Shown here: positions 44,316 through 53,929 of the stretch, piece by piece | Layout of the letters: the number at the start of each line of letters is the position of its first letter | Position numbering within the stretch: position 1 is the stretch's first letter | Assembly (NCBI GenBank): GCA_963716925.1 | Contig: CAVQUX010000006.1 | Location: 1,188,294-1,252,293 of the forward strand | Reading direction: 5' to 3' | Length of the DNA: 64,000 bases | Source of the DNA: DAISKN01 sp963716925 | Lineage (GTDB): Bacteria > Acidobacteriota > Vicinamibacteria > Marinacidobacterales > SMYC01 | Notes under the pieces: model-generated | What the model saw: only the letters and a program-made list of their open reading frames with translations | Told to the model about the DNA's origin: nothing | Databases searched by the model: none | Program-made: the position numbers and the translations under genes

Positions 44316-46274
44316 CTACGGGTGCTGCTCGGTCGGGGTCTCCCGCTCGACCACGGTGATGGTGACGCTCGAGGGGTACTGCTTCGAGTGGTGCACGGAG
44401 TTCGTCGCCACCACGGGGGCCCACTCGTCGTAGTTGTTGCCGCCGGTGTTCAGGTTCCGATCGAAGCGCGGAAAGTTGCTGCTCGATACTTCGATGCGCA
44501 GCCGGTGGCCGGGAGCGAACCAGTTGCTGGTGGTGAGGGGCTGGAGAGTCGCCTTCACGACTTTCCCCTTCTCCATCCAGGCGAGAGGCTTGTCGTACCC
44601 GTCGCGGTAGCGCATCCGCTGGATGGACTCGTCGAGGTTGTAAGCTCTCCCGTCGGGGTAGACGTCGAGAACCTTCACCGTGAAGTCCGTGTCCTTCGCG
44701 TCGGACGATACGTAGAGCGTCGGGGCGATCGATCCGCTCAACTCCATGCCGTCGGCGAAAGGTTCGGAGGTATACACCAGGATGTCCTGCCGCGCTTCCA
44801 TCTTCCGCTGATCGAACGATCCCGCGGTGACGGCATTTCCGGTACAGCAGACGTTCCCGCCGTAGGACGGAACGGGGTTCATGGGATCGTAGACGAAGGA
44901 GTCGGGCTGGTCGGTGTCGGGCGGAGACGCCGCGAGCTTCCCGTTTCCGTAAAGGGAGTTCGCCTTTCCGCCGCTCGAAAGATAGAACGTGAGATCCTTC
45001 GAGCCTTCGGGCGGCCAGGTGCTCGACGTCTGCCACTGGTTCGAGCCCATGGTGAAGTACGTGACCTTCGGGAGCGCTTCGAGCCGCGGGCTCGCCTCCC
45101 CCTTCAAGAGCCGATCGAAGAACCCGTACATGATTTCCTGGTAGTCGAGGCGGGCATCCCCCATGCTGCGCTCGCCGACGACGGTGTCCTTGGTCGCGCG
45201 GGTGAAGGCGCAGTGCGCGACGGGGGCGATCACCGCCCACTGCTGGTCGGCCACGGCGGGCGAGGCGTTCCTCCGAACGTGGTTGTACATCGCGAGGTTG
45301 GGGCCGACGGACACGTCGTACCAGGACATGAACCACAAGCCGGGGACGTCGAGCGGCATGTCGTCGTGCCACAGGCCGCCCTTGTACCAGGCGGGATCGC
45401 TCGGCGCTCTCTGGATCATGCGCCCGCCGGTATCGACGGGCATCGCGTCGGCGAAAATCCCCTGAGGGCCCTGCACGTTCTGCAGGATGCCCTGGACGGG
45501 CAGGTACTCGAGTGCCTTGCTCCAATCGACCGGGGGCATCTGCGGAGCCAGATCGAAGAGCCGCGAGGCGGCGACGAGATCCTCCGCGGACGTCGTCTCC
45601 GGGAACATGGGGCGCACCTGGTTCTGCTGGCCGTAGATCCATGCGATGAAGAGCATCTGGATGGCACCGCCCCGATACCAGTTCCCCTGCTCATAATAAG
45701 GTCCGACCCGGCCGACCCCCGCGCCGAAACCCTGCACGTTCATGGCGGCATACGCGGGATGCCCCATGGAGGCGATGGCCATCTGGTACTCCGCCGTCGA
45801 GGAGCAACCCGTCGTCCCCACCTTGCCGTTCGACCACGACTGGGCCTGCATCCAGGAAAGCGCGTCGTAGCCGTCGGTGATGGGGGCGCCGAGGATGTCG
45901 TAGTTGCCCCCGGAGAAGAAGTGGCCCCTCTCGTTCTGCACGACGTAGGCGTAGCCCCGCTTCACCGCGGTGAGCGCCGCCGTCATATCCGAAGGCGCGC
46001 CGTTGCGAACGTCCCAGTAGTTGAAGTTGTAGGGCGTCCGCACCCAGACGATGGGGAGCTTCCCCGACGCGTTCCGCGGTCGGTAGACGTCGGTCGCGAG
46101 TCGAACGCCGTCGCGCATCGGCACCATCACCTTTCGCTCGACGACGGCGATGTCCTGGAGCTCGTTCTCGAGCTCCCAGCGCTCCGCGATCTGTTCCGGC
46201 GTCAGCAGCGTGCGCGGCTGCGCCGATAGAAGAGTGGGAATGGCGAAGACGAAGACGATCCATCGGGTGAACAT
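44316..46274 (-). CDS. CocE/NonD-family secreted hydrolase (X-Pro dipeptidyl-peptidase-like)
   Basis: 652 aa from MFTRWIVFVFAIPTLLSAQP, a signal peptide; the open frame continues upstream only as a shadow of the next gene. The alpha/beta hydrolase part has VMVPMRDGVRLATDVYRP, VQNERGHFFSGGNY, the nucleophile elbow TTGCSSTAEYQMAIAS, and WYDVSVGPNLAMYNHV. A C-terminal beta-sandwich (SSDAKDTDFTVKVLDVYPDG; GHRLRIEVSSSNFPRFDRNL) closes it, as in cocaine esterase and PepX. It hydrolyses esters or N-terminal Xaa-Pro dipeptides. Beside hydroxyproline enzymes, a proline-peptide substrate is attractive but unproven. Confidence 0.87.
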   Translation of the reverse strand: MFTRWIVFVFAIPTLLSAQPRTLLTPEQIAERWELENELQDIAVVERKVMVPMRDGVRLATDVYRPRNASGKLPIVWVRTPYNFNYWDVRNGAPSDMTAALTAVKRGYAYVVQNERGHFFSGGNYDILGAPITDGYDALSWMQAQSWSNGKVGTTGCSSTAEYQMAIASMGHPAYAAMNVQGFGAGVGRVGPYYEQGNWYRGGAIQMLFIAWIYGQQNQVRPMFPETTSAEDLVAASRLFDLAPQMPPVDWSKALEYLPVQGILQNVQGPQGIFADAMPVDTGGRMIQRAPSDPAWYKGGLWHDDMPLDVPGLWFMSWYDVSVGPNLAMYNHVRRNASPAVADQQWAVIAPVAHCAFTRATKDTVVGERSMGDARLDYQEIMYGFFDRLLKGEASPRLEALPKVTYFTMGSNQWQTSSTWPPEGSKDLTFYLSSGGKANSLYGNGKLAASPPDTDQPDSFVYDPMNPVPSYGGNVCCTGNAVTAGSFDQRKMEARQDILVYTSEPFADGMELSGSIAPTLYVSSDAKDTDFTVKVLDVYPDGRAYNLDESIQRMRYRDGYDKPLAWMEKGKVVKATLQPLTTSNWFAPGHRLRIEVSSSNFPRFDRNLNTGGNNYDEWAPVVATNSVHHSKQYPSSVTITVVERETPTEQHP

Positions 46275-46297
46275 GGACGATTCATAACACATTTGGT

Positions 46298-47662
46298 CTA
46301 CCCGGCTCCAGAGTCCCGGAGCGCCGCCCGAGCCGTCAGCAGGAGCGCGAGCGAGGCGGCGCCGAGCGCACCCCACAAGACGAACCGCTTCCAGTCGGAG
46401 ACGAGCGGCTGCGAGAGGACGGCCTCTCCCCCGAGCGTTCGCCGATCGCTCAGGGCCACGTCGGTCGCCGGAAGAAGTCGATCGTCCCTGGAAGAGGTGA
46501 GCACCCGAAGGCTCTTCTCCGCCCGTTGCGGCGGGCCGATGCGCCCGCTCCCGAATGCGATCTCGAACGGCGGCTCGCCCCGGGCGACGAACACCAGGTC
46601 GTCGGGACGGTAACCGACGCGCAGCGCCGGAACGCTGGCTCCGAAGCCTCCGGGAGCCTCGCCGGCGGTGAGCAACCAGTAGCGATCGCGGGTGCTCGTA
46701 AACTGGAGACGGGTCTCGGTGAGCTCTTCGCCGTCGACTTCGAATCGATAGATCGGGGCGCCCGCGCGGCGGATCCACTCGCCTCGGCGATCGGAGCGCG
46801 AGAATAGCCGAACCTCGGTCCAGGTATTCCTCTCGGACGGTGAGACCGAAAGCTCCTCGACGAGGATCGGACCCGGGGTCTCGAAGCGAATTTCCTGCTC
46901 GTCGGTCCGCAGGTCGGGGATCTCGATCCACTGGGTCTCGGCGAGCTCGGTTTTCGACGAGAGAACGAGGTCGACCCGGGTCAAGGTCATCGGGAACGTC
47001 CCGTCCTCGGTCGCGAGCCTCAGGTAGCGCGCGGCTCTCGACGGAAGAGGCAGCTCGTTTTTGCGAAGGCGCTCCCCGTCCCTCCAGAGATCGGCCGCAA
47101 CCGCGGAACCGAGCGTCCTCCAGGACGAGAGGTCGTCGCTCTCGTCCACCCGAATCTTGCGGACGAAGCCTCCCTTCACGTCCTTCGGCTCTTCCCAGTG
47201 GAGAACCAGACGCTCGGCGGCGTAGACCGGGTCGACGGGCCCCGGATCCAGCACGTACGCCGCCACCCCCGCCGGAGCGTGGTCCGGGGCGAGCGAGACC
47301 GACGCACGCTCGGCTCCGCTCTCAATCTGGACCCTTACCTTCGAAATCTCCTCCGACGTCGACTCGACCAACGGGAAGACGCGAGCCGGAACGATACGCC
47401 TTTCGACCCGCTCCCTGTCCGGTGGGCTCCAGAGCTCGTGCGGAACGAGCGCTCCTCCCGCGTTGAAGACCCGGAGGTCCCCCAGATCGCGACGGGTGGC
47501 GCCGCGATAGACGGCGAGCGGGAGTCGGACGCGATAGAGCGGGGCGTCCCTCCGGGGACGGGCCTCGATTCCGTAGGCGAAATCCTCTTTCCGCGGTTGC
47601 TGCGCGTGCGCGGGCGCCGCGAGGGAAATGACGAGGGCTCCGGCGAGCGTCCACTTCGTCAC
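46298..47662 (-). CDS. DUF3999 domain protein
   Basis: 454 aa from GTG 47662, which overlaps the DUF2339 stop (GTGA). It has a signal peptide (TLAGALVISLAAPAHAQQPR) and the DUF3999 pattern: EDFAYGIEARPRRDAPLYRV, LGDLRVFNAGGALVPHELWS, KIRVDESDDLSSWRTLGSAV, ARYLRLATEDGTFPMTLTRV, WIEIPDLRTDEQEIRFETPG, and a C-terminal membrane helix (FVLWGALGAASLALLLTARA). DUF3999 and DUF2339 proteins are regular partners and presumably interact at the membrane. Function is unknown. Confidence 0.83.
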   Translation of the reverse strand: MTKWTLAGALVISLAAPAHAQQPRKEDFAYGIEARPRRDAPLYRVRLPLAVYRGATRRDLGDLRVFNAGGALVPHELWSPPDRERVERRIVPARVFPLVESTSEEISKVRVQIESGAERASVSLAPDHAPAGVAAYVLDPGPVDPVYAAERLVLHWEEPKDVKGGFVRKIRVDESDDLSSWRTLGSAVAADLWRDGERLRKNELPLPSRAARYLRLATEDGTFPMTLTRVDLVLSSKTELAETQWIEIPDLRTDEQEIRFETPGPILVEELSVSPSERNTWTEVRLFSRSDRRGEWIRRAGAPIYRFEVDGEELTETRLQFTSTRDRYWLLTAGEAPGGFGASVPALRVGYRPDDLVFVARGEPPFEIAFGSGRIGPPQRAEKSLRVLTSSRDDRLLPATDVALSDRRTLGGEAVLSQPLVSDWKRFVLWGALGAASLALLLTARAALRDSGAG

Positions 47663-50244
47663 GCGCTCAACTCCTCTTCCCGGGGCGGGACCGGAGAGAG
47701 GTAGCCGACGAAGAGGAGCAGGATCCCTACCCCGATGAAGGAGACGATGCGCGCCACCGTTCCGCTGTGCGAGAGATCGACGACGAACAACTTGAGAACC
47801 ACGGCGCCCATGAGCGCGGCCCCCGTGCTCCAGAGGCGACGGAGGCTTCGCTTCGTTCCCGCGACCATGCAACCGAGCCCGGTCAGGGCCCAGAGCACGG
47901 CGAGCGCGGACTGGACGAGGACGGAGTCGAACATCGCCCGCGCCTCGAAAGGAACCCCGAGGCCGAAGTGAACGGTCCGGAAGATCACGCCGTGCATCGA
48001 GACGAACGACGCGCCGGCGAGAGCCGCGAGGGCGGCGTTCCGGGAAATGCCGTTCGATTCGAGAAACGATGCGCCTCGCGAGAGCCAGGAAAGGAGCGCG
48101 AAGACCGCGAGCAGCACCGTGAGATCGATCGGGCTCAGGATCGGAACGTAAGGCAGAGGGCTCGGATCCCACGTTCTCGAGAAACTGCTGGCGACGATCC
48201 AGAGCAGGAGGTAGAAGGCCAGCGGTGCTGCGCCCCACGTGAGATAGGCCGGCGGGATCTTTCGTCGCAGGAAGACGACCGCGAGCACGGTGGCGACGGG
48301 CACCAATCCCCACATCACGTCTCCCCAGGCGGCTCCGGGGACGGCGCGATGAACGAGATAACTGGACTCCCAGGCGGCGAGGAGACAGCCGATCCAGAGT
48401 CCGCCAGCATGCCAGAGCTCTCCGAGACTTCGCATCCGCAGGACGAGCGCATGGACCGCGAAGGCCGCGAGCCAGCCCGCCGCGGTCCATCCCTGGAAGG
48501 GGTGCTCGAGGGTGATCCCGGCGTACAAGGCGGCTACCGGCAAGCTCGGAAGTAGCCCGAGCGAGACCTTCTCCAGAAGCGGCCAGGCGAGCCGTCGTGC
48601 CAGTGGAATCACGGCGGCGGCAGTGAAGGAGAAGAAGAGAAGCGCCCATCCGAGTAGTCGATCCTCGGTTTCCGCATGGGCTCCCATCTCGTGAAGGCCG
48701 TTTCCGAGCCACCAGGCGAGACCCCAGGCGAAGAGCATCCAGAGAAGCGGCCGTTCCTCGGGATGCAGCCGCCCGAGGCGGCGATGGAAATGGAGCGCCG
48801 AGGCCAGACCCGCGATCGCGAGCATCACGCCTCCGGCGAAGCGAGCGTTCCAGAACGGGTGAGCACCCGCGGGTCCGGGATCCGCGAGGAACAGGACGCC
48901 GGCAACGAGCTGCAGCGCCGCCCCGGAGAGCCGCGGGAGGAGCCGCCGCTGGCGAGCGCCGATCCACACCATCGCCGCCCCCTCGAGAGCCCAGAAGGCC
49001 GAGGTGACGAGGTTGTCGAAAGCGAAGGGCACGGCGAGCGTCGCGAACACGATTCCGGTTCCGAGAAAAGACTCGCCGAGATCGCGCGCCGCCTCGGGCC
49101 GATACCGGAGGAGAACGAGCGCGAGGGCGACGTAGAAGGCGCCGAACGCAAGAGCGGAGAAAGCCATCCCGTACTCGAAATCGCTCACGAGCGCGTTCTG
49201 GAGAACGGCCGTCACCAGGGGCACTCCGAAGACCAGAGTGCCGTCGACGATTCCGTTCCTTCCCTTCGACTGCCGGAGCGCGGCGACGGCGGCGATGGCG
49301 ACGTAAAGAAGAAAGAAGACGAGGAGGAACGGCTCGGTGGTCGCGAAGTATTCAGGACGGTAGTACTGGTAGCCCCAACTCGCCGAGATGACGAACGTGA
49401 AAAGGAAACCCAGGAGGTTCAGGAACCGGTAGCTGCGGAACCACGCGGTCGCGAGGATACCCGCGTTGAGAACCGCATAGTAGGTGAATAGCGCGACGTG
49501 GCTGCCCTGGCCCGTCGACGTGAGTACCGGCGCGAGGAACCCGCCGACGGTCGCGAGAGTCGCGAGCGCGAGCGAATCCTGGACGATCGCGAGAACCGCG
49601 GAGAGCGTCACGAAGAGAACGAGAAGCCCGAAAGCGGCCGTTCCCGGAACCAGCGTATAGAGGCGGAAAGCAGCGAAGACCGTGAGGTAGAGGATGCCGA
49701 CGCCGCCTCCCTGGAGCGCGAGCCCGAAGCCCGGACGCTCGGTCCGCGTGCGCCAGCCGAGGCCGAGGAGCACGATTCCCCCGAGCGCCGCGGCGGCGAG
49801 ACGAATCTCGATCGGCAGGAGCTCGCGCTCGACCGCGTACTTCAATAGAAAGGCGACACCGAAGAACAGGACCACCACGCCCACGGTGACGATGAGGCTC
49901 GGCCCCGTGAAGTATGGCATCGCCCAGCTCCAGACTCTTTCGAAAATGTCGGGCTCGCGCTCGACTTGCGCCGAGAAGGCCGGCGGCGGTGGGGGCGTCG
50001 CGCGCGGTGGAGGGACGAATGGAGGCGGCGTGTCTCGAACAGGCTCGGCCGTAGGGTGTGGCGGCGGCGCTTGCGGAGGCTTCGGCGAGAAACCCGAGAG
50101 CGAGCGCTCGAGGTCTCGAATTCGAGCGCCGTGCTCGAGAACGCTCATGAGGAGGTAGCCAAGGAGACCGCCCTTCAGCGCTCCCGAAGGGCCCCCGATC
50201 GAGAAACCAATGACGGCGCCTAGCATCGCAACAACGGCCGGCAT
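47659..50244 (-). CDS. DUF2339 multi-spanning membrane protein
   Basis: 861 aa. A short N-terminal hydrophobic segment and a Pro-rich linker (about residues 48-92) are followed by more than twenty predicted transmembrane helices. Examples are SLIVTVGVVVLFFGVAFLLK, LAAAALGGIVLLGLGWRTRT, LALQGGGVGILYLTVFAAFR and the last VSFIGVGILLLFVGYLSPVP. YAVERELLPIEIRLAAAALG is the DUF2339 signature. Its stop overlaps the DUF3999 start. Function unknown; size and pairing are typical. Confidence 0.87.
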   Translation of the reverse strand: MPAVVAMLGAVIGFSIGGPSGALKGGLLGYLLMSVLEHGARIRDLERSLSGFSPKPPQAPPPHPTAEPVRDTPPPFVPPPRATPPPPPAFSAQVEREPDIFERVWSWAMPYFTGPSLIVTVGVVVLFFGVAFLLKYAVERELLPIEIRLAAAALGGIVLLGLGWRTRTERPGFGLALQGGGVGILYLTVFAAFRLYTLVPGTAAFGLLVLFVTLSAVLAIVQDSLALATLATVGGFLAPVLTSTGQGSHVALFTYYAVLNAGILATAWFRSYRFLNLLGFLFTFVISASWGYQYYRPEYFATTEPFLLVFFLLYVAIAAVAALRQSKGRNGIVDGTLVFGVPLVTAVLQNALVSDFEYGMAFSALAFGAFYVALALVLLRYRPEAARDLGESFLGTGIVFATLAVPFAFDNLVTSAFWALEGAAMVWIGARQRRLLPRLSGAALQLVAGVLFLADPGPAGAHPFWNARFAGGVMLAIAGLASALHFHRRLGRLHPEERPLLWMLFAWGLAWWLGNGLHEMGAHAETEDRLLGWALLFFSFTAAAVIPLARRLAWPLLEKVSLGLLPSLPVAALYAGITLEHPFQGWTAAGWLAAFAVHALVLRMRSLGELWHAGGLWIGCLLAAWESSYLVHRAVPGAAWGDVMWGLVPVATVLAVVFLRRKIPPAYLTWGAAPLAFYLLLWIVASSFSRTWDPSPLPYVPILSPIDLTVLLAVFALLSWLSRGASFLESNGISRNAALAALAGASFVSMHGVIFRTVHFGLGVPFEARAMFDSVLVQSALAVLWALTGLGCMVAGTKRSLRRLWSTGAALMGAVVLKLFVVDLSHSGTVARIVSFIGVGILLLFVGYLSPVPPREEELSA

Positions 50245-50474
50245 CGTGCTGCCTCCTTCCCGACTCTCATGGGGAGAGCGCGGGCGATTCGACGGGTCGT
50301 ACCCGCCTGGCTTTCCGCAGGAGCAGGGTTCATGCCACGGCGCACCGCCGGAAGCCCTTCATTACGAGAGAGTTTCGATGAGCCGGAGCTGGGCGGAGGA
50401 GCAGGGGACGCCCCGTATGTACAGACCGCGAGCATTCAGTGTCTGGCTTGATTCACTGCATTCCATCCCCTACG

Positions 50475-51914
50475 ATGAGAAATTCCGTGTCTCCATCCGT
50501 GTCTCGGGCCGCCGTCTTCGTGCTCCTGACGCTCGTTCTGCGGACGGACGCTCTCGCCCGACCGAACCTGGTCCTCATCGCCGCGGACGATCTCGACTGG
50601 AATCTGGGCACGCTCGACTACATGCCCAACCTGCACCGATTGCTCGTGCAGCAAGGGCTCACCGTCTCCGACTACTTCGTGACCAACTCTCTCTGCGGTC
50701 CGTCGCGGGCGACGATCCTTCGCGGTCAGTACACGCATTCGCACGAGGTCGTCGCGAACACCATCCCCTCGGGTGGATTCGACCGGTTCCTCCGTATGGG
50801 CCACGAGGCGTCGACGATCGCCACCTGGCTCCAGGGTTCGGGCTACCGGACGATGCTTCTCGGGAAGTACATCAACGGCTATCCCGAGGGAGGCAGCCGC
50901 ACTCATCGTCCACCGGGGTGGAGCGAGTTCTTGAGCCCGGTCGACGACGAAGCGTACAAGGGCTTCGGCTATCGAATGAACGAGAACGGCCGAATCGTTT
51001 CCTATGGGAATCGCGCGCAGGACTACCTGACCGACGTCCTCGCGCGAAAGGCCGAGGATCTCCTGAGGCGGTCCGGGGGAACGCCTTTCTTTCTCTACGT
51101 AGCTCCCTACGCGCCTCACCACCCCTCGACCCCGGCCCCTCGGCACGAAGGGCTCTTCCCCGGAGCGCAGGTGCCGCGCACGCCCTCGTTCAACGAAGCC
51201 GATGTGAGCGACAAGCCCGCGCCCCGTCAGGCGCTCGCGGACCCGGAGATCGAGGACGTCGACGCGCTCTACCGCTCGAGGCTCCGGTCGATGCAGGCGG
51301 TCGACGAGATGATCGCCGGGCTCGTTCGCGTTCTCGAAGAGCGCGGCCGAATGGGCGACACCTATATCTTCTTCACCTCCGACAACGGCTACCACATGGG
51401 ACAGCATCGCCTGAGGCCGCAGAAAGCGACGCCCTACGAGGAGGACGTTCGCGTTCCTTTGATCGTGAGAGGACCGGGGATTCCCGCGGGCGAGACCCTC
51501 TCGGGCTATCTGGCGGGAAACGTCGACCTCGCGCCGACCCTCGCCGAGCTCGCCGAAGCCGAGATCCCGCATTTCGTAGACGGGCGCTCCCTCGCTTCCC
51601 TGCTGCGCGGCGACCGCCCCCCTCCCGGAACCTGGAGGCAGGCATTCCTCCTCGAGCAGTACTCCGACGAGGGTTTGATCGCACCCTCACCTCGATCCGC
51701 CCGGCCGGTCTTCGTCGGGCTCCGCACTCTACGCTACAAGTACATCGAGTACTGGACCGGGGTGCGGGAGATCTACGATCTCGATTCCGATCCCTACGAG
51801 CTCTCGAACTTCGGAGGCACGGCTCCGCCGGAGCTGGTTGCGCAGCTCTCGTCCCTCCTCCGAAGCTTGTCTACCTGCGCCGGAGCGGCCTGCCGCGCGG
51901 CCGAGCGGCCGTAG
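50475..51914 (+). CDS. Secreted Cys-type sulfatase
   Basis: 479 aa from MRNSVSPSVSRAAVFVLLTL; an ATG 12 codons upstream is possible. Sulfatase landmarks: NLVLIAADDLDWNLG (metal Asp pair), NSLCGPSRATILRG with the CxPSR cysteine that becomes formylglycine, TMLLGKYINGYPE, FFLYVAPYAPHHPSTPAP, YIFFTSDNGYHMGQHR and YDLDSDPYELSNFG. It resembles N-acetylglucosamine-6-sulfatase/arylsulfatase subfamilies. It needs a maturation enzyme; the FGE-fold proteins at 3.2-4.9 kb lack catalytic cysteines and probably do not serve. Divergent from DUF2339 across ~200 bp. Confidence 0.9.
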   Translation: MRNSVSPSVSRAAVFVLLTLVLRTDALARPNLVLIAADDLDWNLGTLDYMPNLHRLLVQQGLTVSDYFVTNSLCGPSRATILRGQYTHSHEVVANTIPSGGFDRFLRMGHEASTIATWLQGSGYRTMLLGKYINGYPEGGSRTHRPPGWSEFLSPVDDEAYKGFGYRMNENGRIVSYGNRAQDYLTDVLARKAEDLLRRSGGTPFFLYVAPYAPHHPSTPAPRHEGLFPGAQVPRTPSFNEADVSDKPAPRQALADPEIEDVDALYRSRLRSMQAVDEMIAGLVRVLEERGRMGDTYIFFTSDNGYHMGQHRLRPQKATPYEEDVRVPLIVRGPGIPAGETLSGYLAGNVDLAPTLAELAEAEIPHFVDGRSLASLLRGDRPPPGTWRQAFLLEQYSDEGLIAPSPRSARPVFVGLRTLRYKYIEYWTGVREIYDLDSDPYELSNFGGTAPPELVAQLSSLLRSLSTCAGAACRAAERP

Positions 51915-52013
51915 GGATCGCGGTATGCAGTAATATCCGCGTCCTATGCGATCCACGTTGCGCCGCCCGTCGAAATCCACGGGCTCGACTCCTTCGGGAA
52001 GCGCGGAAGCCCG

Positions 52014-52463
52014 GTGACCGCGCTCGAGAGCCTCGAAGCGGAGTTCCCTGTAGTGCTTGCGATCCCGGTAGCCTGGGGCGACATGGATGCAATGGGCCAC
52101 GTGAACAACACCGTCTACCTCCGCTATTTCGAGAGCGCGCGGATCGCCTATTTCGAGCGCGTCGGGTTCCTCGAAGAGATGGCATCTTCCGGCGTCGGTC
52201 CGATCCTCGCCTCCACGCGCTGCCGTTTCCGCCTTCCCTTGACCTATCCCGATCGCGTGAGCGTGGGCGCGAGCGTGTCGGAGTTACAGGACGATCGATT
52301 CCTGATGCTTTATCGGATCCTGAGCGAGTCGGCGGGAGGCGCCGTGGCCGCCGAGGGAGACGGGCTCATCGTGTCGTACGACTACCACCGGAAGCGCAAG
52401 GCGCCCCTTCCGCAGCGGGTCCGCGAGCGCATCGGGGAGCTCGAGGGGAGAGAATCCCGGTAG
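52014..52463 (+). CDS. Hotdog-fold acyl-CoA thioesterase (4HBT family)
   Basis: 149 aa from GTG 52014. The hotdog signature is clear: VAWGDMDAMGHVNNTVYLRY (catalytic Asp with HVNN), FESARIAYFERVGF, ILASTRCRFRLPLTYPDRVS and a closing strand DGLIVSYDYHRKRKAPLP. It hydrolyses acyl-CoA or 4-hydroxybenzoyl-CoA-type thioesters in the cytoplasm. Exact acyl chain unknown. It stands about 100 bp after the sulfatase. Confidence 0.9.
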   Translation: MTALESLEAEFPVVLAIPVAWGDMDAMGHVNNTVYLRYFESARIAYFERVGFLEEMASSGVGPILASTRCRFRLPLTYPDRVSVGASVSELQDDRFLMLYRILSESAGGAVAAEGDGLIVSYDYHRKRKAPLPQRVRERIGELEGRESR

Positions 52464-52502
52464 CGGCAACGCGCCATCGCGGCATGGATCTCGGGAGATG
52501 TC

Positions 52503-52962
52503 ATGAGAAATGGATCGACACTCGGTTGGCTCGTGGTTGCGCTTTCGACTCTCTCGCCCCCCCTCCGCGGGGAGCCTTCCGCGGAAGTCGAGAAGATCGT
52601 CGCCAGGCTCGACAGGGAGTACCAGGCGGCCGTCAATGCCAATGACGCGGCAACGATGGATCGCATTCTGGCCGACGACTTCGTCCTGATCAACGGTCGG
52701 GGAAAGATTTTCACCAAGGCCGATCTTCTGAAGGCTGCGCGCGACAAGACGACGGTCTACGAGCATCAAGAAGAGCTCGAACAGAGAGTCCGTGTTTTGG
52801 GGAGACACCGCCGTGGTCACCGCCCTGCTCTGGATCCAGGGCACGAGCGACGGCCAATCCTTCGAGCGCAAGCTTTGGTTCAGCGACACCTACGTGCGGA
52901 CGGTCAATGGGTGGCGCTACGTTCTCGGACAGGCCTCGCTGCCGCTGCCGTCCGAGCCCTGA
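52503..52962 (+). CDS. SnoaL/DUF4440 NTF2-like secreted protein, one frameshift
   Basis: Signal peptide (NGSTLGWLVVALSTLSPPLR), then the NTF2-like fold: IVARLDREYQAAVNANDAAT, MDRILADDFVLINGRGKIF, TKADLLKAARDKT. A surplus T in TTTT near 52795 shifts the frame. The correct continuation reads RVWGDTAVVTALLWIQGTSD, RKLWFSDTYVRTVNGWRYVL and ends at TGA 52960-52962, giving about 152 aa. The untouched frame would run to 52997 with nonsense. Ligand or activity unknown. Confidence 0.75.
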
Positions 52963-53039
52963 GCGTCGGCGGGAATCGTTGCGGCGCGTTAACATAGGGG
53001 GGCTTCGACCCGTCGTCGCCGGATTCAGGAGCAACGCCA

Positions 53040-53861
53040 ATGCCGACCGCCGCCGTAAAATCCGCGGTCTTCCGCGCCCTGCACACTCCGGGCACGCCCT
53101 TCATCATTCCGAACCCCTGGGATGCGGGCTCGGCGCGTGTTCTCGAAGCGCTCGGGTTCCGAGCGCTGGCGACCACGAGCTCGGGCTTTGCGTTGACGCT
53201 CGGCAGGCGCGACTACGGTGTGACCCGGGCGGAAGCCATCGCCCATGCGCGCCTCGTCGCCAGTGCCGTCGATATTCCGGTCTCCGCCGATCTCGAGAAC
53301 GGATTCGGTCCAGCCCCGGAGGACGTGAGTCTGACGATCCGCGAGGCCTGCGGCACCGGCCTCGCCGGCGGTTCGATCGAGGATTCGACCCGCGACCGAG
53401 CCCATCCCGTCTTCGAACGGTCGCGCGCGGTCGAGCGCGTGGCTGCCGCCGTCGACGCGGCGCGAACGGTGGGAAGCGGATTCTTTCTGACCGCTCGCGC
53501 CGAGGGGTTGCTCTGGGGACAAGGCGACCTCTCGGAGATCATTGCGCGCCTGCAGGCTTTTGAAGAGGCCGGCGCCGATGCTCTCTTTGCGCCCGGTCTT
53601 CCCGATCTCGATGCCGTCAGAGCCGTCTGTGCCTCGGTCTCGAAACCGGTCAATGTCCTGGTAACGGGCAAGCTGTCCGGCTGCTCGCTCGAGGATTTCG
53701 CCGAAGCCGGCGCTGCGCGGATCAGCGTCGGCGGCGCGCTCGCCTGGTCCGCTTATGGATCGCTCGTGGAAACCGCGCGCGCGGTCCTCGCCGCCGGCCG
53801 TTTCGACGCGCTCACGGCGCATGCGGACGGGGCGAAGGCGGTCCGCTCGGCGCTCAAATAG
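53040..53861 (+). CDS. Isocitrate lyase/PEP mutase family protein
   Basis: 273 aa. FIIPNPWDAGSARVLEALGF, ALATTSSGFALTLGRRDYG, DIPVSADLENGFGPAPEDV (metal Asp/Glu), GLAGGSIEDST and FFLTARAEGLLWG match the carboxyphosphonoenolpyruvate mutase-like branch. ADALFAPGLPDLDAVRAVC lies in the second half. It lacks the KKCGH active-site loop of isocitrate lyase. Members cleave or rearrange C-C or C-P bonds of 2-oxo acids such as oxaloacetate or 2-methylisocitrate. Substrate unclear. Confidence 0.87.
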   Translation: MPTAAVKSAVFRALHTPGTPFIIPNPWDAGSARVLEALGFRALATTSSGFALTLGRRDYGVTRAEAIAHARLVASAVDIPVSADLENGFGPAPEDVSLTIREACGTGLAGGSIEDSTRDRAHPVFERSRAVERVAAAVDAARTVGSGFFLTARAEGLLWGQGDLSEIIARLQAFEEAGADALFAPGLPDLDAVRAVCASVSKPVNVLVTGKLSGCSLEDFAEAGAARISVGGALAWSAYGSLVETARAVLAAGRFDALTAHADGAKAVRSALK

Positions 53862-53929
53862 GTTGAATTCCCGGGCCGGCTCCGTTAGAAACTCCTGTCG
53901 GTTGCTCGACCTTGTTGAGGAGGGACGCG

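Noticed and set aside
46275..46931. Upstream extension of the CocE/NonD hydrolase frame
   Set aside because: The extension lies inside the DUF3999 gene and is Arg-rich nonsense. The signal peptide at MFTRWIVF marks the true start.
50210..52645. 811-codon plus-strand frame through sulfatase and thioesterase
   Set aside because: It is a different frame of the same strand. The sulfatase and thioesterase motifs are in the other frames.
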